Shown here: positions 26,132 to 34,889 of the stretch, piece after piece | Layout: the number at the start of each line of letters is the position of its first letter | Position numbering within the stretch: the first letter of the stretch is position 1 | Source: an uncultured Lacticaseibacillus sp. | Lineage (GTDB): Bacteria > Bacillota > Bacilli > Lactobacillales > Lactobacillaceae | Direction: 5' to 3' | NCBI GenBank assembly: GCA_934370925.1 | Contig: CAKRNG010000008.1 | Coordinates: 1-64,000, forward strand | Length of the DNA: 64,000 nt | Program-made: the position numbers and the translations under genes | Notes under the pieces: generated by a model | What the model saw: the letters and a program-made list of their open reading frames with translations, nothing else | Databases searched by the model: none | Told to the model about the DNA's origin: nothing

Positions 26132-27370
26132 TTACCCAAATACGGGCAAAATGTGTACAAGGGATAAATCCTTGGTTGCCTCAATTTTATCCGCCAGCGC
26201 GTCAGCTTCTGTGTCCGTGATGGCCGGGGTGTGGATGAAGATGGATCCTTCACCCGAAATCATGGTGCCTGCAATGTCGAGGTCAGCGGCGGCTTGGTCG
26301 GCCTGGAGCGTTTCGCTGTGGAGGACGACGAAGCGTTCGCTGATACGCTCATCCGCGGTTGCGAGCTGGTTTGGCGTGGCCGCATCCACGAATGGGGCGG
26401 GTTCGATGCCGGCGCGGATGGCACTGCCGATGGTGATGAGGTCCGCAATGACAGAACTTGCAGTTGGGAGGGACCCCGCACCGGGACCCGTCATCGTGAT
26501 TTGCTTCGTGTTCACGGAATCAATCATGATGGCGTTGTTCTCGTCGAAAACGGCGGAGAGCGGGTGTGCGGCGGGAACGAGGTGTGGACTCACTGTTAAG
26601 CTGAGCCGGTGATCCGTCATCGCTGCGACGGCAAGGGGCTTGATGGTGTACCCCCAGACGGACGCGGCGGCGAAATCGGCACGGGTGAGACTTGTAATGC
26701 CTTGACGCGACACGTCGCTGAGGGAAGGGGTCATGCCGAATGCGAAGCGGCTGAGGATGAGCAGTTTGTAAGACGCGTCGAATCCTTCCACGTCGTTCGT
26801 GGGGTCGGCTTCCGCAAAATTAAGTTCCTGTGCCTGCTTGAGGGCCTCGGCGTAGGAGCGACCCGAGCGAACCATCTGCGTGAGGATGAAGTTACTGGTC
26901 CCGTTCGCGATGCCGGCCACTCGTGTGATGGTGTCGCCCGCATAGGCATTGGCGAGCGTGTGCAGGATGGGGATGGACCCCATCACCGCTGCTTCGTAGT
27001 ACAAGCCGACATGGTGTTCCTTTGCCAGCTGCGCGAGCTGGACGCCATGAACAGAGAGCAAATCCTTGTTGGCGGAAATGACGTGCTTCCCATTTTGAAT
27101 CGCCCGTTCCAGCAGGGGGTACGTGTTTGCCACGCCCCCCATCACCTCAACGATGATGTCGAGATCAGGGTCATCCACGACGCTTTGGGTGTCCTTCGTG
27201 AGCGCAATGTCGGGATAAAGCGCCTGCCGTTCGGGGGTGATGGTGCGAACGGCCGCGCGGGTGACGCGGAGATTCAGCGCAGCGAGTTTTGGCTGATTTT
27301 TTTGCAAAATGGCAACAACACCAGACCCCACCGTTCCCAGTCCGAGAAGGCCAATCTTAATTTCAGTCAT
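26132..27370 (-). CDS. hom: Homoserine dehydrogenase
   Basis: A 412-aa cytosolic enzyme that reduces aspartate semialdehyde to homoserine. The Rossmann motif GLGTVGSGV is at residues 10-18, ISANKDLLS near 108, the catalytic region NGTSNFILTQM near 170 and FAEADPTNDVEG near 207. The C-terminal 80 residues (ERFVVLHSETL to LVHILPVFG) are a shortened ACT domain, the site of threonine feedback in the family. It follows metC by one base on the same strand and is the last gene of the T-box-controlled met operon. No thrB or thrC is in the window. Confidence 0.94.
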   Translation of the reverse strand: MTEIKIGLLGLGTVGSGVVAILQKNQPKLAALNLRVTRAAVRTITPERQALYPDIALTKDTQSVVDDPDLDIIVEVMGGVANTYPLLERAIQNGKHVISANKDLLSVHGVQLAQLAKEHHVGLYYEAAVMGSIPILHTLANAYAGDTITRVAGIANGTSNFILTQMVRSGRSYAEALKQAQELNFAEADPTNDVEGFDASYKLLILSRFAFGMTPSLSDVSRQGITSLTRADFAAASVWGYTIKPLAVAAMTDHRLSLTVSPHLVPAAHPLSAVFDENNAIMIDSVNTKQITMTGPGAGSLPTASSVIADLITIGSAIRAGIEPAPFVDAATPNQLATADERISERFVVLHSETLQADQAAADLDIAGTMISGEGSIFIHTPAITDTEADALADKIEATKDLSLVHILPVFG

Positions 27371-27371
27371 T

Positions 27372-28520
27372 TTACGCCTCCGGAATGCGTGCGAGCGCCT
27401 GCTTCAGGTCAGCAATCAGGTCATCTGGGTCTTCAATACCGCAACTGAAGCGGAGTAGGCCGGGCGTGATACCGGATTTCGCCTGTTCTTCGGCGTCCAG
27501 TTCGGCGTGGCTCATCTTAGGTGGGTAGGACAAAATGGTTTCAACGCCACCCAGAGAAACGGAGAATTCAGGAATCTTGATGCTTTCGGCCACGATGCGG
27601 GCGTTATCCTCGCTGCCCACGTCGAAGCTGAGGACAGCCCCACCATTCACGGCTTGCCGCTTCTGAATTTCGTAGCCCGCGTTACTTGGCAATCCGGGGA
27701 AGCAAACACGCGTCACTTGTGGTTGCTGCTCGAGCCAGGTCGCGATCTTGAGGGCGGCCGTACTGGATTGCTGCATTCGAATGCCGAGTGTCTTGATGCC
27801 GCGCAACAGTAACCAGCAGTCCGTGACACCAAGCGTTGCGCCCACCGCGTTTTGCACGAAGTAAATGCGGTCGGCGAGTTCGGGATTGTCCGTGACGGCG
27901 GCGCCTGCCAGAATGTCGGAGTGACCAGCGAGGAACTTGGTGGCGGAGTGCACCACGATATCGACGCCCAACTGGATTGGCTTTTGCAAGACGGGTGACA
28001 TGAAGGTGTTGTCAGCAATCGTCAGGAGGCTATTTTCCTTCGCAATCGCCACAACGGCTGGAATATCGGTGACGGACAGAACCGGGTTGGAAGGGGTCTC
28101 GATGTAAATAGCCTTCGTGTTTGGCTGGATGGCCGCGCGAATCGCATCTGTATCCGTCAAGTCGACAAAGGTGTGGTCGATGCCGAAGCGATTCAGTACC
28201 TGTTCGAGAATACGGAAGGTGCCACCGTAAACGAACTTGGAGACAATGAGGTGGTCACCCTGGCTGAAGGTGAGGAGAACGGAACTGATGGCGGCCATAC
28301 CGGTGCTGTACAGGAAGCCAAAGCGTGCACCTTCAAGTTTGGCCACGGCGTCTTCAGCGACTTTGCGGGTGGGGTTCCCACTGCGCGCGTAATCGAACTC
28401 GCCGAAGTGGTCGAAGTCGGTTTGGTTGAAGGTTGAAGAAAGTTGAATGGGGGTGTTCACCGCACCACTTTCCTTATCCGCAACAGTGGTGGCCTTGATA
28501 ATCGTTGTCCAATCGTGCAT
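27372..28520 (-). CDS. metC: Cystathionine beta-lyase
   Basis: A 382-aa PLP enzyme of the Cys/Met metabolism family that converts cystathionine to homocysteine. Motifs: FDYARSGNPTR near 43, LYSTGMAAISSVL near 70, and the Schiff-base lysine in VVHSATKFLAGHSD near 198. It is a paralogue of the next gene upstream. Assignment as beta-lyase rather than gamma-synthase/gamma-lyase rests on overall similarity and on the pairing with a MetI-like gene. It overlaps no neighbour and is separated from hom by 1 bp and from metI by 3 bp. Confidence 0.85.
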   Translation of the reverse strand: MHDWTTIIKATTVADKESGAVNTPIQLSSTFNQTDFDHFGEFDYARSGNPTRKVAEDAVAKLEGARFGFLYSTGMAAISSVLLTFSQGDHLIVSKFVYGGTFRILEQVLNRFGIDHTFVDLTDTDAIRAAIQPNTKAIYIETPSNPVLSVTDIPAVVAIAKENSLLTIADNTFMSPVLQKPIQLGVDIVVHSATKFLAGHSDILAGAAVTDNPELADRIYFVQNAVGATLGVTDCWLLLRGIKTLGIRMQQSSTAALKIATWLEQQPQVTRVCFPGLPSNAGYEIQKRQAVNGGAVLSFDVGSEDNARIVAESIKIPEFSVSLGGVETILSYPPKMSHAELDAEEQAKSGITPGLLRFSCGIEDPDDLIADLKQALARIPEA

Positions 28521-28523
28521 GAA

Positions 28524-29645
28524 TTAGTCCTCGCTTTCATTAGCGGCAGAAACGGCTTGCTGAATGTCTGCCCACAAATCATCTTTGTCTTCGAGCCCAA
28601 CTGAGAACCGAATCAGCTGGGGGGTGATGCCCAATGCCAGTCGGTTTTCAACGGACATGTCGTGGTGGGTCTGAACGTATGGTACCGTGATGAGGCTCTC
28701 CACGCCACCCAAACTTTCTGCGAACGAACAGACATTGAGGTGACGCAGGAAGGTGTCCACGTTGTACCCGTCCTTGAGGTAAAAGCTAATCATCCCCCCA
28801 ACGCCAGCGTAAAGCACTTTATCAACGCCCGCCAGACCTGCAATCTTGTCGACCAGGTACTGCGCGTTCGCGGTGTGTGCGGCCATGCGCACGTGCAGCG
28901 TTTTGAGTGAGCGGATGAGGAGCCAGGACGTGAACGGATCGAGCGTCTGCCCGGATGTTGTCAGCTCGTTGGTGAGTGTCGTTGCAAGTTTGGCGTCCTT
29001 CACAATGACGGCGCCGGCCAGGATATCGTTGTGCCCCCCGAGGTACTTCGTCGCGGAGTGCACGACGATATCCGCACCGAGGTCGAGTGGATTTTGGTAA
29101 ATGGGAGACAAGAAGGTGTTATCCACGGCGATAAGAATATCGGGGCGAATGGCGTGAATGGCACTGGCAACGCCCTCAATATCAATGATTTTCATCGTGG
29201 GGTTGGAAGGCGTTTCGAGCCAAATTAACCGGGTTTCGGGGCGAACGGCGAGCAGTAAATCGTCCACATTAACGCCATTCCAGGTGTCGTAATGAATCTG
29301 GTACTTTGCCTCGCGTTCGTCAAAGTAACGGAAGGAACCGCCGTAAAGGTCATCGCTTGCCAGGAAGTGGTCGCCTGTTTTGGTGAGGGCACTGAAGACG
29401 AGGTCGATGGCTGCCATGCCGGAGCTCACGGCGAGCGCGCAACTGCCGTGTTCAATCGCGGCGAGCTGCGTTTCGAGCAGTTCGCGGGTTGGTGTGGCTA
29501 ACCGGGAATAGTCGTACCCGGTGGATTGGCCGAGACCAGGGTGTCGGAATGCGGTCGAGAAGTAGAGGGGGGCAACCACAGCGCCGGTTTTTGGGTCGTC
29601 CGTGCCGTTCGTGCCTTGTGTGAGTTGGGTTGCAATTTTTGTCAT
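28524..29645 (-). CDS. metI: Cystathionine gamma-synthase / O-acylhomoserine lyase, MetI type
   Basis: A 373-aa PLP enzyme joining O-acylhomoserine with cysteine (or sulfide). The N-terminus (TGAVVAPLYFSTAFRHPG, then GYDYSRLATPTRE) closely follows the Bacillus MetI pattern. The Schiff-base lysine is in VVHSATKYLGGHND near 200, and SLGGVESLI is near 320. It lies between metA and metC and uses the MetA product, so the three genes give homoserine to homocysteine. Whether cysteine or sulfide is preferred cannot be read from sequence. Confidence 0.87.
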   Translation of the reverse strand: MTKIATQLTQGTNGTDDPKTGAVVAPLYFSTAFRHPGLGQSTGYDYSRLATPTRELLETQLAAIEHGSCALAVSSGMAAIDLVFSALTKTGDHFLASDDLYGGSFRYFDEREAKYQIHYDTWNGVNVDDLLLAVRPETRLIWLETPSNPTMKIIDIEGVASAIHAIRPDILIAVDNTFLSPIYQNPLDLGADIVVHSATKYLGGHNDILAGAVIVKDAKLATTLTNELTTSGQTLDPFTSWLLIRSLKTLHVRMAAHTANAQYLVDKIAGLAGVDKVLYAGVGGMISFYLKDGYNVDTFLRHLNVCSFAESLGGVESLITVPYVQTHHDMSVENRLALGITPQLIRFSVGLEDKDDLWADIQQAVSAANESED

Positions 29646-29678
29646 GGTGAAAAACTCCTTTGTGTGTGGGAGGCGCAG

Positions 29679-30470
29679 TTAAGATAACTTGCTGAGCCAG
29701 TCGGTGTAGAAGGCAACGGCGCTGCTGTGCCACGTGTTATGTACCTGCATGTTCGCGTCAAAATAATGCTCAGGACGTGGCGCCGCGTCGCCATTGCGGT
29801 GCCGATCCCGGTGATATTCGTCGGCCAGTGTGCCGGTGAAATATTCGAAATGCCCAGAAACATAAGTGCTACGGGCATCGTCGTCGCGCACAATCAAGGC
29901 ACCAAGTTCGGGCGTGCCCGCGACGATGGTGCCACGCGTCAAGCTGTCGCAAGGAATCGTGAAGTAGCGGGATTGGGGCATGATGACGGGACCTGCTTGA
30001 TAAATTCCCGTGATTTTTTGAGTGAGTTGTGTGGGGGTGAAAACCCCGTCCGCAAATCCCGCCGCATCTGCGCCCCAGCAGAGAAAGAGGCTTTCCTTGA
30101 TGTGGTCGTGGCGCCAAGCGAGGATTTCGCGAAATTCGTCCCAATAATCAACGTCCGCGAACGCAATCCGGTCAAGCGGGGCGCCCGTGACAATCAGGGC
30201 GTCAAACGATTGGTCCCGAATGGTGGCGAAATCTGTGTAGGCGGTGTGAATTGCTTCAGCATGTCGGCGAATAGCGTGTGTCGCTGGCAGGCAGAACGTG
30301 AGCTGAATGGTCGCGTCCGTTTCGGCGTCTTCCAGCATGCGCGTGAATTGCCGTTCGGTGACCGCACGATTGGGCATGAGGTTCAGGATGAGAATATGTT
30401 TGTCTGGTGTGCTTGGTGTAAGTTGGTGCGGGGGTTGGGTCAGTCCGTTGGTGAGGGTGACGTGTGCCAT
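29679..30470 (-). CDS. metA: Homoserine O-acyltransferase (MetA family)
   Basis: Activates homoserine with an acetyl or succinyl group, the first step towards methionine. Encodes 263 aa, somewhat shorter than the usual 300, lacking part of the N-terminus. The nucleophile cysteine is about C131 in LFLCWGADAAG, with the catalytic HFEY region near 210. ILNLMPNRAVTERQF near 28 is the family signature. The start (MAHVTLTNG) is 6 bases after a perfect AAGGAGG. A longer frame running into the T-box leader is rejected. It is the first gene of metA-metI-metC-hom. Acetyl versus succinyl specificity is not decided here. Confidence 0.9.
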   Translation of the reverse strand: MAHVTLTNGLTQPPHQLTPSTPDKHILILNLMPNRAVTERQFTRMLEDAETDATIQLTFCLPATHAIRRHAEAIHTAYTDFATIRDQSFDALIVTGAPLDRIAFADVDYWDEFREILAWRHDHIKESLFLCWGADAAGFADGVFTPTQLTQKITGIYQAGPVIMPQSRYFTIPCDSLTRGTIVAGTPELGALIVRDDDARSTYVSGHFEYFTGTLADEYHRDRHRNGDAAPRPEHYFDANMQVHNTWHSSAVAFYTDWLSKLS

Positions 30471-30501
30471 GAGGAAGGCCTCCTTATCGGTTTGTGAAAA
30501 T

Positions 30502-30784
30502 AAAAAAGTCCCGCAATCCGCTATATATAGCAGGATTGCGGGACGACATGTCGTGTTACCACCCGTTTTTTGGCTTCCGTCACCGAAAACCACTCATTCA
30601 GTACGGAGCCAAGGCTCGATACTGGCACGCGATAACGGGCGTACCCGTGATTGGCTAACAAAGGCTCGCCAGTCACGTACTCAAAGACCATTTTCCAACG
30701 TGCACCACACCGGTTCGCACCTTAACCCGGCTCTCTGTCGTGGCGGAGACGTCGTACTTATCTCATCAACGTACAAATTTAATT
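30502..30784 (-). promoter_or_regulatory. T-box riboswitch (methionine type) of the met operon
   Basis: Read on the minus strand, the leader has the stem I AGAGAG element, a GGTGCGAACC apical part, a candidate ATG specifier in GGAAAATGGTC, the T-box motif GGGTGGTAACACG (30552-30565 on the plus strand) and a strong terminator GTCCCGCAATCC with its complement plus T6 (30502-30544). Uncharged tRNA would allow read-through into metA. Assignment to methionine rests on the ATG triplet and the downstream genes. Confidence 0.88.
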
Positions 30785-30790
30785 GTTATC

Positions 30791-30819
30791 ATGTTAAGTC
30801 TAAATTAGATTTTGGTCAA
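30791..30819 (-). promoter_or_regulatory. Promoter of the met T-box transcript
   Basis: Minus strand TTGACC (30814-30819) and TAACAT (30791-30796) with exactly 17 bases between, placing the start near 30784, just before the T-box stem I. Confidence 0.65.
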
Positions 30820-30844
30820 CCTTTTTCTGCTTTTGATGAGGGCC

Positions 30845-31224
30845 GGCTTTTCTGAATTTGAGCACCACTTCGATTTGAGTGTGCCTCCAGTGGTGGGGCA
30901 CGGCTCCATAACAAAATCCAAGTGCGGGATTTTCTTATTCCACCTCGCTTTGAGCCTGTCTGACAAACCCGGTCAGCCAGTCTCAAAGTCGTCCCGTTTC
31001 TAGGCGGTGCGTCATAAGTCCAAAACACACGAACGTTACATCCAGTCGCGCGCCAGAAGACTGCCCCCTAACATACAAAGCAGGCCTGGTAGAAATCCTA
31101 AGTTCGGGATTTCCACCAGGCCTGCTTTGTATACCGGGGCCAAACCGTCTTCTGGCGCAGCCTCAAGAAACTTTCACCACTTCCGCACACTCAAATCTCC
31201 GTGGTGCTCAAATTCAGAAAAGCC
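30845..31224 (+). repeat. Family B palindrome B4, split by an A element
   Basis: Perfect 24-bp outer arms (30845-30868 and 31201-31224), then a perfect 12-bp inner block GATTTGAGTGTG with its complement, both unique to this copy. The AAATCC-AAGTGC-GGATTT and CTTTGAG hairpins follow. The third hairpin (GTTTCTAGG and AAGAAAC) is interrupted by a full-length A element, A5. Confidence 0.88.
31006..31163 (+). repeat. Family A repeat with tail, copy A5 (inside B4)
   Basis: Tail GGTGCGTCATAAGTCC to TTACATCC, then the CGCCAGAAGACTG palindrome. The inner stem AAGCAGGCCTGGT pairs perfectly with ACCAGGCCTGCTT, whereas A1 has AAGTAGGCCCGGT with its own complement. Confidence 0.86.
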
Positions 31225-31365
31225 TACATCGCGGAGTCAATTTATTTTGTGTGGCAGAAGCGTACATACAATTGTTTGGCGTGTGCTAACTACAATGAGT
31301 CAAAAGGCGATGCGTGTCATTATCGGCTTTGCGCTAATGATTGGGTATGGACGATGGTTGATAAA

Positions 31366-31410
31366 AATGGCACTCATTTCGGAGCGATTTTCTCCGGAAT
31401 GAGTGCCATT
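31366..31410 (-). terminator. lysC terminator related to family C
   Basis: On the minus strand a 19-bp stem ends in ATTTTTATC. The tip, TTCCGGAGAAAATCGCTCCGAA, is the family C tip (given here in two parts: TTCCGGAGAAAA and TCGCTCCGAA). The lower stem is GGCACTCA/TGAGTGCC instead of GCATCAGT/ACTGATGC. Confidence 0.75.
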
Positions 31411-31446
31411 CTGTGTTGTACTTAATTTAATAATTTATATCCACCA

Positions 31447-31559
31447 TAGCGCGCAGTGGGTTTGGTGGGGGTAATCGTGGTGGGAGGTGGCCCCACATCG
31501 TTCCGGCACCCGCAAGCCCGGAGTCACGATTAACCCCGCCGAACCCACACCCAGCGACC
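31447..31559 (-). repeat. Family E palindrome, short copy E4
   Basis: 113 bp overlapping the lysC stop codon. The ends match E1 (TAGCGCGCAGTG and CCAGCGACC). The arms GGGTTTGGTGGGGGTAATCG and their partner pair with few mismatches. The shared block CGTTCCGGCACCCGCAAGCC (reverse orientation) is present, while the other internal hairpins are missing. Confidence 0.75.
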
Positions 31560-32917
31560 TACTTTTCGGAGCTGAGGGCGTAGATGACGCGGACTGCCGT
31601 CTTTGCTGCTTCGCTTGCGACACCAATCATCGTGCTAATCCGTGATGCCCCCTGATTAATCATCGTTGGCGCAATCCCCGCATTCGCCAACCGGTCGAGG
31701 ACCTTGCTGATGAGGTCGTGCTTCGTGTACAAGCCTTCACCCACAATCATGAGGATGGCGAAGTCTTCGAACCATTCCAGCTGGTCAGGATTGATGGCTT
31801 CCTGGATTTCGGCCGTCATCGCGTCGACCTGGCTGCCGTTAATCTGATCCTTGGCGAAAATGATGGTTAAGTCGTCGATACCACTTGGCATGTGCTCATA
31901 GCTCACGTTGTACTTGTAAAGAATCTGAAGAATTTTAAGCGTCAGCCCTACCTCCTTGTTCAGGAGGTAGCGGTGGAGGTAGAGGGCCTTGAAGCCGTCG
32001 TTGACCGCGATTCCCGTAATGGAGTGGTGGTGTCGGACGTCCTTGGTTGGCGCGATGAACGTTCCGCGGGCTTCAGGGTCGTTGGTATTTTTGACGTTGA
32101 CCCGAATACCCCCTTGGATGACGGGGATGATGGCCTCGTCGTTGAAGACGGAGAAGCCGGAATAGGAGAGTTCGCGCATTTCGCGGTAGGTGAGCGTGTT
32201 AATGGCGCGAGGCTTGTCGATGATACGGGGGTCAACGGCGTAAATCGCGGAGACATCCGTAAAGTTTTCGTACAAGTCCACGTTGAAACCGCGCGCCAAG
32301 ATGGAGCCCGTGATGTCGGAACCACCGCGCGCGAAGGTTGCCAGGTTGCCATCCTTGTCGTAGGCGAAGAAGCCAGGAACCACGATGCGTTCGCCGTCCG
32401 CAATCTTGAACTGCGCGATGTTGGCGTAGCTGGATTCGACAAGCTCAGAGGCGCGTGGTGCGCCCGCAACGATCATGCCCAATTCTTTTGGGTCCACGAA
32501 GCGCGTCTTGCCGTCTACTTGATTCATGATGTGGCTGATGAGGCGGGCGTTCATGTTCTCACCTTGAGCCATGAATGCGGCGTAAAGGTGTTCGGTGGTT
32601 GGGAAGTGGGCGGATTCGAGTGCCGCTAAGTGGGCATCGAGCGCCGTCACACTGTCATCGGTTAGGTCAAAATGAGCCGCGATTTCTTGGTAACGCGCAA
32701 TGATTTCACCGCGAATGTGGGTGGTATCTTGTTCGAACTGAACGGCTTCAGCGAGGCGGACGAGCAGGTCGGTCACCTTGGTGTCGCCCTTAAAGCGTTT
32801 GCCGGGTGCGGAGACGACGATGATACGTCGGTCACTATCTGCTGTGATAATATTAATCGCTTTTGCGACTTGCTCGCCGGTTGCGAGAGATGAGCCGCCG
32901 AACTTGATAACTTTCAT
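31559..32917 (-). CDS. lysC: Aspartate kinase
   Basis: A 452-aa cytosolic kinase making aspartyl phosphate, the entry to the lysine, methionine and threonine pathways. The N-terminal KVIKFGGSSLATG is the amino-acid kinase signature; RGGSDITGSIL (near residue 203) and the NDEAIIPV region (near 262) follow. The last 150 residues hold two ACT domains (LTLKILQILYKYNV, then ILMIVGEGLYTKHDL). It is monofunctional. It is divergent from the lysine riboswitch and has its own promoter without a riboswitch, so feedback control of the enzyme is more likely than attenuation. Confidence 0.95.
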   Translation of the reverse strand: MKVIKFGGSSLATGEQVAKAINIITADSDRRIIVVSAPGKRFKGDTKVTDLLVRLAEAVQFEQDTTHIRGEIIARYQEIAAHFDLTDDSVTALDAHLAALESAHFPTTEHLYAAFMAQGENMNARLISHIMNQVDGKTRFVDPKELGMIVAGAPRASELVESSYANIAQFKIADGERIVVPGFFAYDKDGNLATFARGGSDITGSILARGFNVDLYENFTDVSAIYAVDPRIIDKPRAINTLTYREMRELSYSGFSVFNDEAIIPVIQGGIRVNVKNTNDPEARGTFIAPTKDVRHHHSITGIAVNDGFKALYLHRYLLNKEVGLTLKILQILYKYNVSYEHMPSGIDDLTIIFAKDQINGSQVDAMTAEIQEAINPDQLEWFEDFAILMIVGEGLYTKHDLISKVLDRLANAGIAPTMINQGASRISTMIGVASEAAKTAVRVIYALSSEK

Positions 32918-32953
32918 TTTGACTGAAGCCCTGCTTTCGTTAGATTCCTCTTA

Positions 32954-32982
32954 AGTTAATCTGTTGAAATAATGATTGTCAA
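32954..32982 (-). promoter_or_regulatory. lysC promoter
   Basis: Minus strand TTGACA (32977-32982) and TTAACT (32954-32959), 17 bases apart, giving a leader of only about 30 nt. Confidence 0.6.
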
Positions 32983-32985
32983 GGG

Positions 32986-33014
32986 TTGACACTCAGGAAG
33001 TGCAGTCGTAATCT
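32986..33014 (+). promoter_or_regulatory. Promoter of the lysine riboswitch/lysA transcript
   Basis: TTGACA (32986-32991) and TAATCT (33009-33014) with 17 bases between. Its -35 lies 3 bp from the -35 of the divergent lysC promoter, so the two probably compete for polymerase. Confidence 0.65.
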
Positions 33015-33068
33015 GAATACATTCAGTGCGACGCGCTAAAGCCGGCGCACGAACCATAATTTAATTTA

Positions 33069-33302
33069 GATAGAGGTTGCGGTCGACAAGAGTAACACGT
33101 TGGAGTTCCGGTCAGGAATGAAGAAGGCGTGTGAAAGGGGAGGCCGCCGAAATGAACCGCGTGACGAGCGGTTTGTTGGGACGTTGGTTAACAGCTGGCG
33201 GACTGTCGTCGATTTTGACGGAGCGCTATCGCAACCATGCCAGATAATCAAGTGGCCCCAGTGGATGCGTACGCGCGCTCGCTGGGGCCTTTTTTATATT
33301 TT
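33069..33302 (+). promoter_or_regulatory. Lysine riboswitch (L-box) with terminator
   Basis: The aptamer runs from GATAGAGGTTGCGG (33069) to GGAGCGCTATC (33230), whose ends pair to close the P1 stem. Conserved L-box parts are CAAGAGTAAC, GTGAAAGGGGAGGCCGCCGA and GGACTGTC. A terminator follows (GGCCCCAG with CTGGGGCC and T7, 33254-33296). Lysine binding would stop transcription of lysA 300 bp downstream. Confidence 0.93.
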
Positions 33303-33381
33303 TTAACAGAATGCGGTGACTTCGATAAATTCAGTGATGCACATAGCGCGCGGATTTAAAAGTTTGACCAAATTCGTTGTA

Positions 33382-33492
33382 AAGGTGGCGCGAATCACCC
33401 TTGCACTGCGGGGGTGGGGTACAATAAAGCCGACGTGATGTTTCATCGTCGAGCTTCACGGAATAGCGATTCCGCGCCACCTTGTATTTTTT
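33382..33492 (+). terminator. Second hairpin with T-run in the lysA leader
   Basis: AAGGTGGCGCGAATC (33382-33396) pairs with GATTCCGCGCCACCTT (33468-33483, one bulge) and is followed by GTATTTTTT. The 71-bp loop holds a further CACCC/GGGTG stem. It looks like a second termination point between the L-box and lysA. Confidence 0.5.
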
Positions 33493-33602
33493 CTGATAAT
33501 GATACGTAAATGTGTGTGAGTTCTGAAAATTGGGTGAAACTTTCGGCCAACGTGGTACAAGCACGCAACACGCATGTAAGATGATTAAGGGGACAGACAA
33601 AC

Positions 33603-34889
33603 ATGACGATTCCATTCACAACAGGCGCAAACGACGAGTTAACCATCGGCGGTGTGCCAGCAACAGAGATTGCAGCAACGTTCGGAACGCCGCTCTACGT
33701 GTACGACGTGAGCCGAATTCGCGGGGCCATTCGTGCCTACCACGAAGCGTTCGCACCTCACACCATTAACTACACGGTGAGCTATGCGGCCAAGGCGTTC
33801 GCCAGTGTCGCAATGTTCCAGGTGGCAGAACAAGAGCACGCCCACCTCGATGTTGTGTCGGGGGGCGAGATTGCGACCGCAGTTAAGGCTGGTTTCAACA
33901 TGCAAAATGTGTCCTTCAATGGTAACAACAAATCAGATGCGGAACTGGCATACGCGCTCGAAGTTGGCCTCGGCACCATCATCGTGGACAACGATTATGA
34001 GCTGACCCGCTTAGCCGAAATGGCGGCAGAACGTCAGGTGCACCAGCCAATTCTTCTCCGGATTGCGCCCGCCGTTTCGGCCCACACGCATGAGTACATC
34101 ATGACGGGTCAGGCGGACAGCAAATTCGGCTTCGATGTAGCAAGTGGCCAGGTGAGTGCCGCCATTCAGAAGGCCCAGGCTGCGTCTAGCCTTGAACTGT
34201 TGGGGTTGCACGCCCACATCGGTTCCCAGATTTTTGAAGTGGCCGGTTTCATTGCGGAAGCAGAAAAGCTGGTTGAACTCGCCGCAGAGAATCACTTTGC
34301 GCCCAAGGTTTTCGACGTTGGGGGTGGTTTTGGGATTCAGTACACGGATGACGACAAGCCATTGCCACCAAGTGCGTTCATTGACGCCCTCGTTTCAGCC
34401 ATTGAAACGGGCAGTCAGGAACACGGATGGGAAACACCCGCAATCTGGATTGAACCTGGTCGCTCAATCGTGGGCGCTGCCGGGACAACGTTGTACACGG
34501 CGGGCGCCAGCAAGACGATTCCGGGCGTCCGGACGTACCAGACGGTTGATGGGGGAATGGGCGACAACATTCGTCCTGCACTTTACCAGTCTGAATATCA
34601 GGCGCTCCTCGCACGTGCACCCAAGGCTACGGCGGAAAAGACCGTGACGTTGGCCGGGAAGTACTGCGAATCGGGGGATATTCTAATCAAGGACGCGGAA
34701 TTGCCAGCGATTGAACCGGGGGATGTGCTCGCGGTGCTGTCAACGGGTGCTTACGGGTACTCCATGGCGTCCATGTACAACCGTAACCCACGGCCAGGTG
34801 TCGTATTCGCAGAAAACGGCACGGCCAAAGAAGTCGTCCGCCGCGAAACCTGGACCGACCTCACCGACCACGACTTGGATTACAAGTAG
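33603..34889 (+). CDS. lysA: Diaminopimelate decarboxylase
   Basis: A 428-aa PLP enzyme for the last step of lysine synthesis, decarboxylating meso-DAP. The PLP lysine is K64 in VSYAAKAFAS, HIGSQIFE is near 205, the phosphate-binding GGGFGIQY near 240 and the active-site CESGDIL near 358. Length and layout are those of fold-III decarboxylases. An AAGGGGA site precedes the ATG. It is the only gene directly behind the lysine riboswitch. The dap genes start 670 bp further on after repeats E2 and B5. Confidence 0.95.
   Translation: MTIPFTTGANDELTIGGVPATEIAATFGTPLYVYDVSRIRGAIRAYHEAFAPHTINYTVSYAAKAFASVAMFQVAEQEHAHLDVVSGGEIATAVKAGFNMQNVSFNGNNKSDAELAYALEVGLGTIIVDNDYELTRLAEMAAERQVHQPILLRIAPAVSAHTHEYIMTGQADSKFGFDVASGQVSAAIQKAQAASSLELLGLHAHIGSQIFEVAGFIAEAEKLVELAAENHFAPKVFDVGGGFGIQYTDDDKPLPPSAFIDALVSAIETGSQEHGWETPAIWIEPGRSIVGAAGTTLYTAGASKTIPGVRTYQTVDGGMGDNIRPALYQSEYQALLARAPKATAEKTVTLAGKYCESGDILIKDAELPAIEPGDVLAVLSTGAYGYSMASMYNRNPRPGVVFAENGTAKEVVRRETWTDLTDHDLDYK

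Noticed and set aside
26004..27448. Plus-strand open frames opposite hom
   Set aside because: They are antisense to a clearly conserved enzyme and have no initiation signals.
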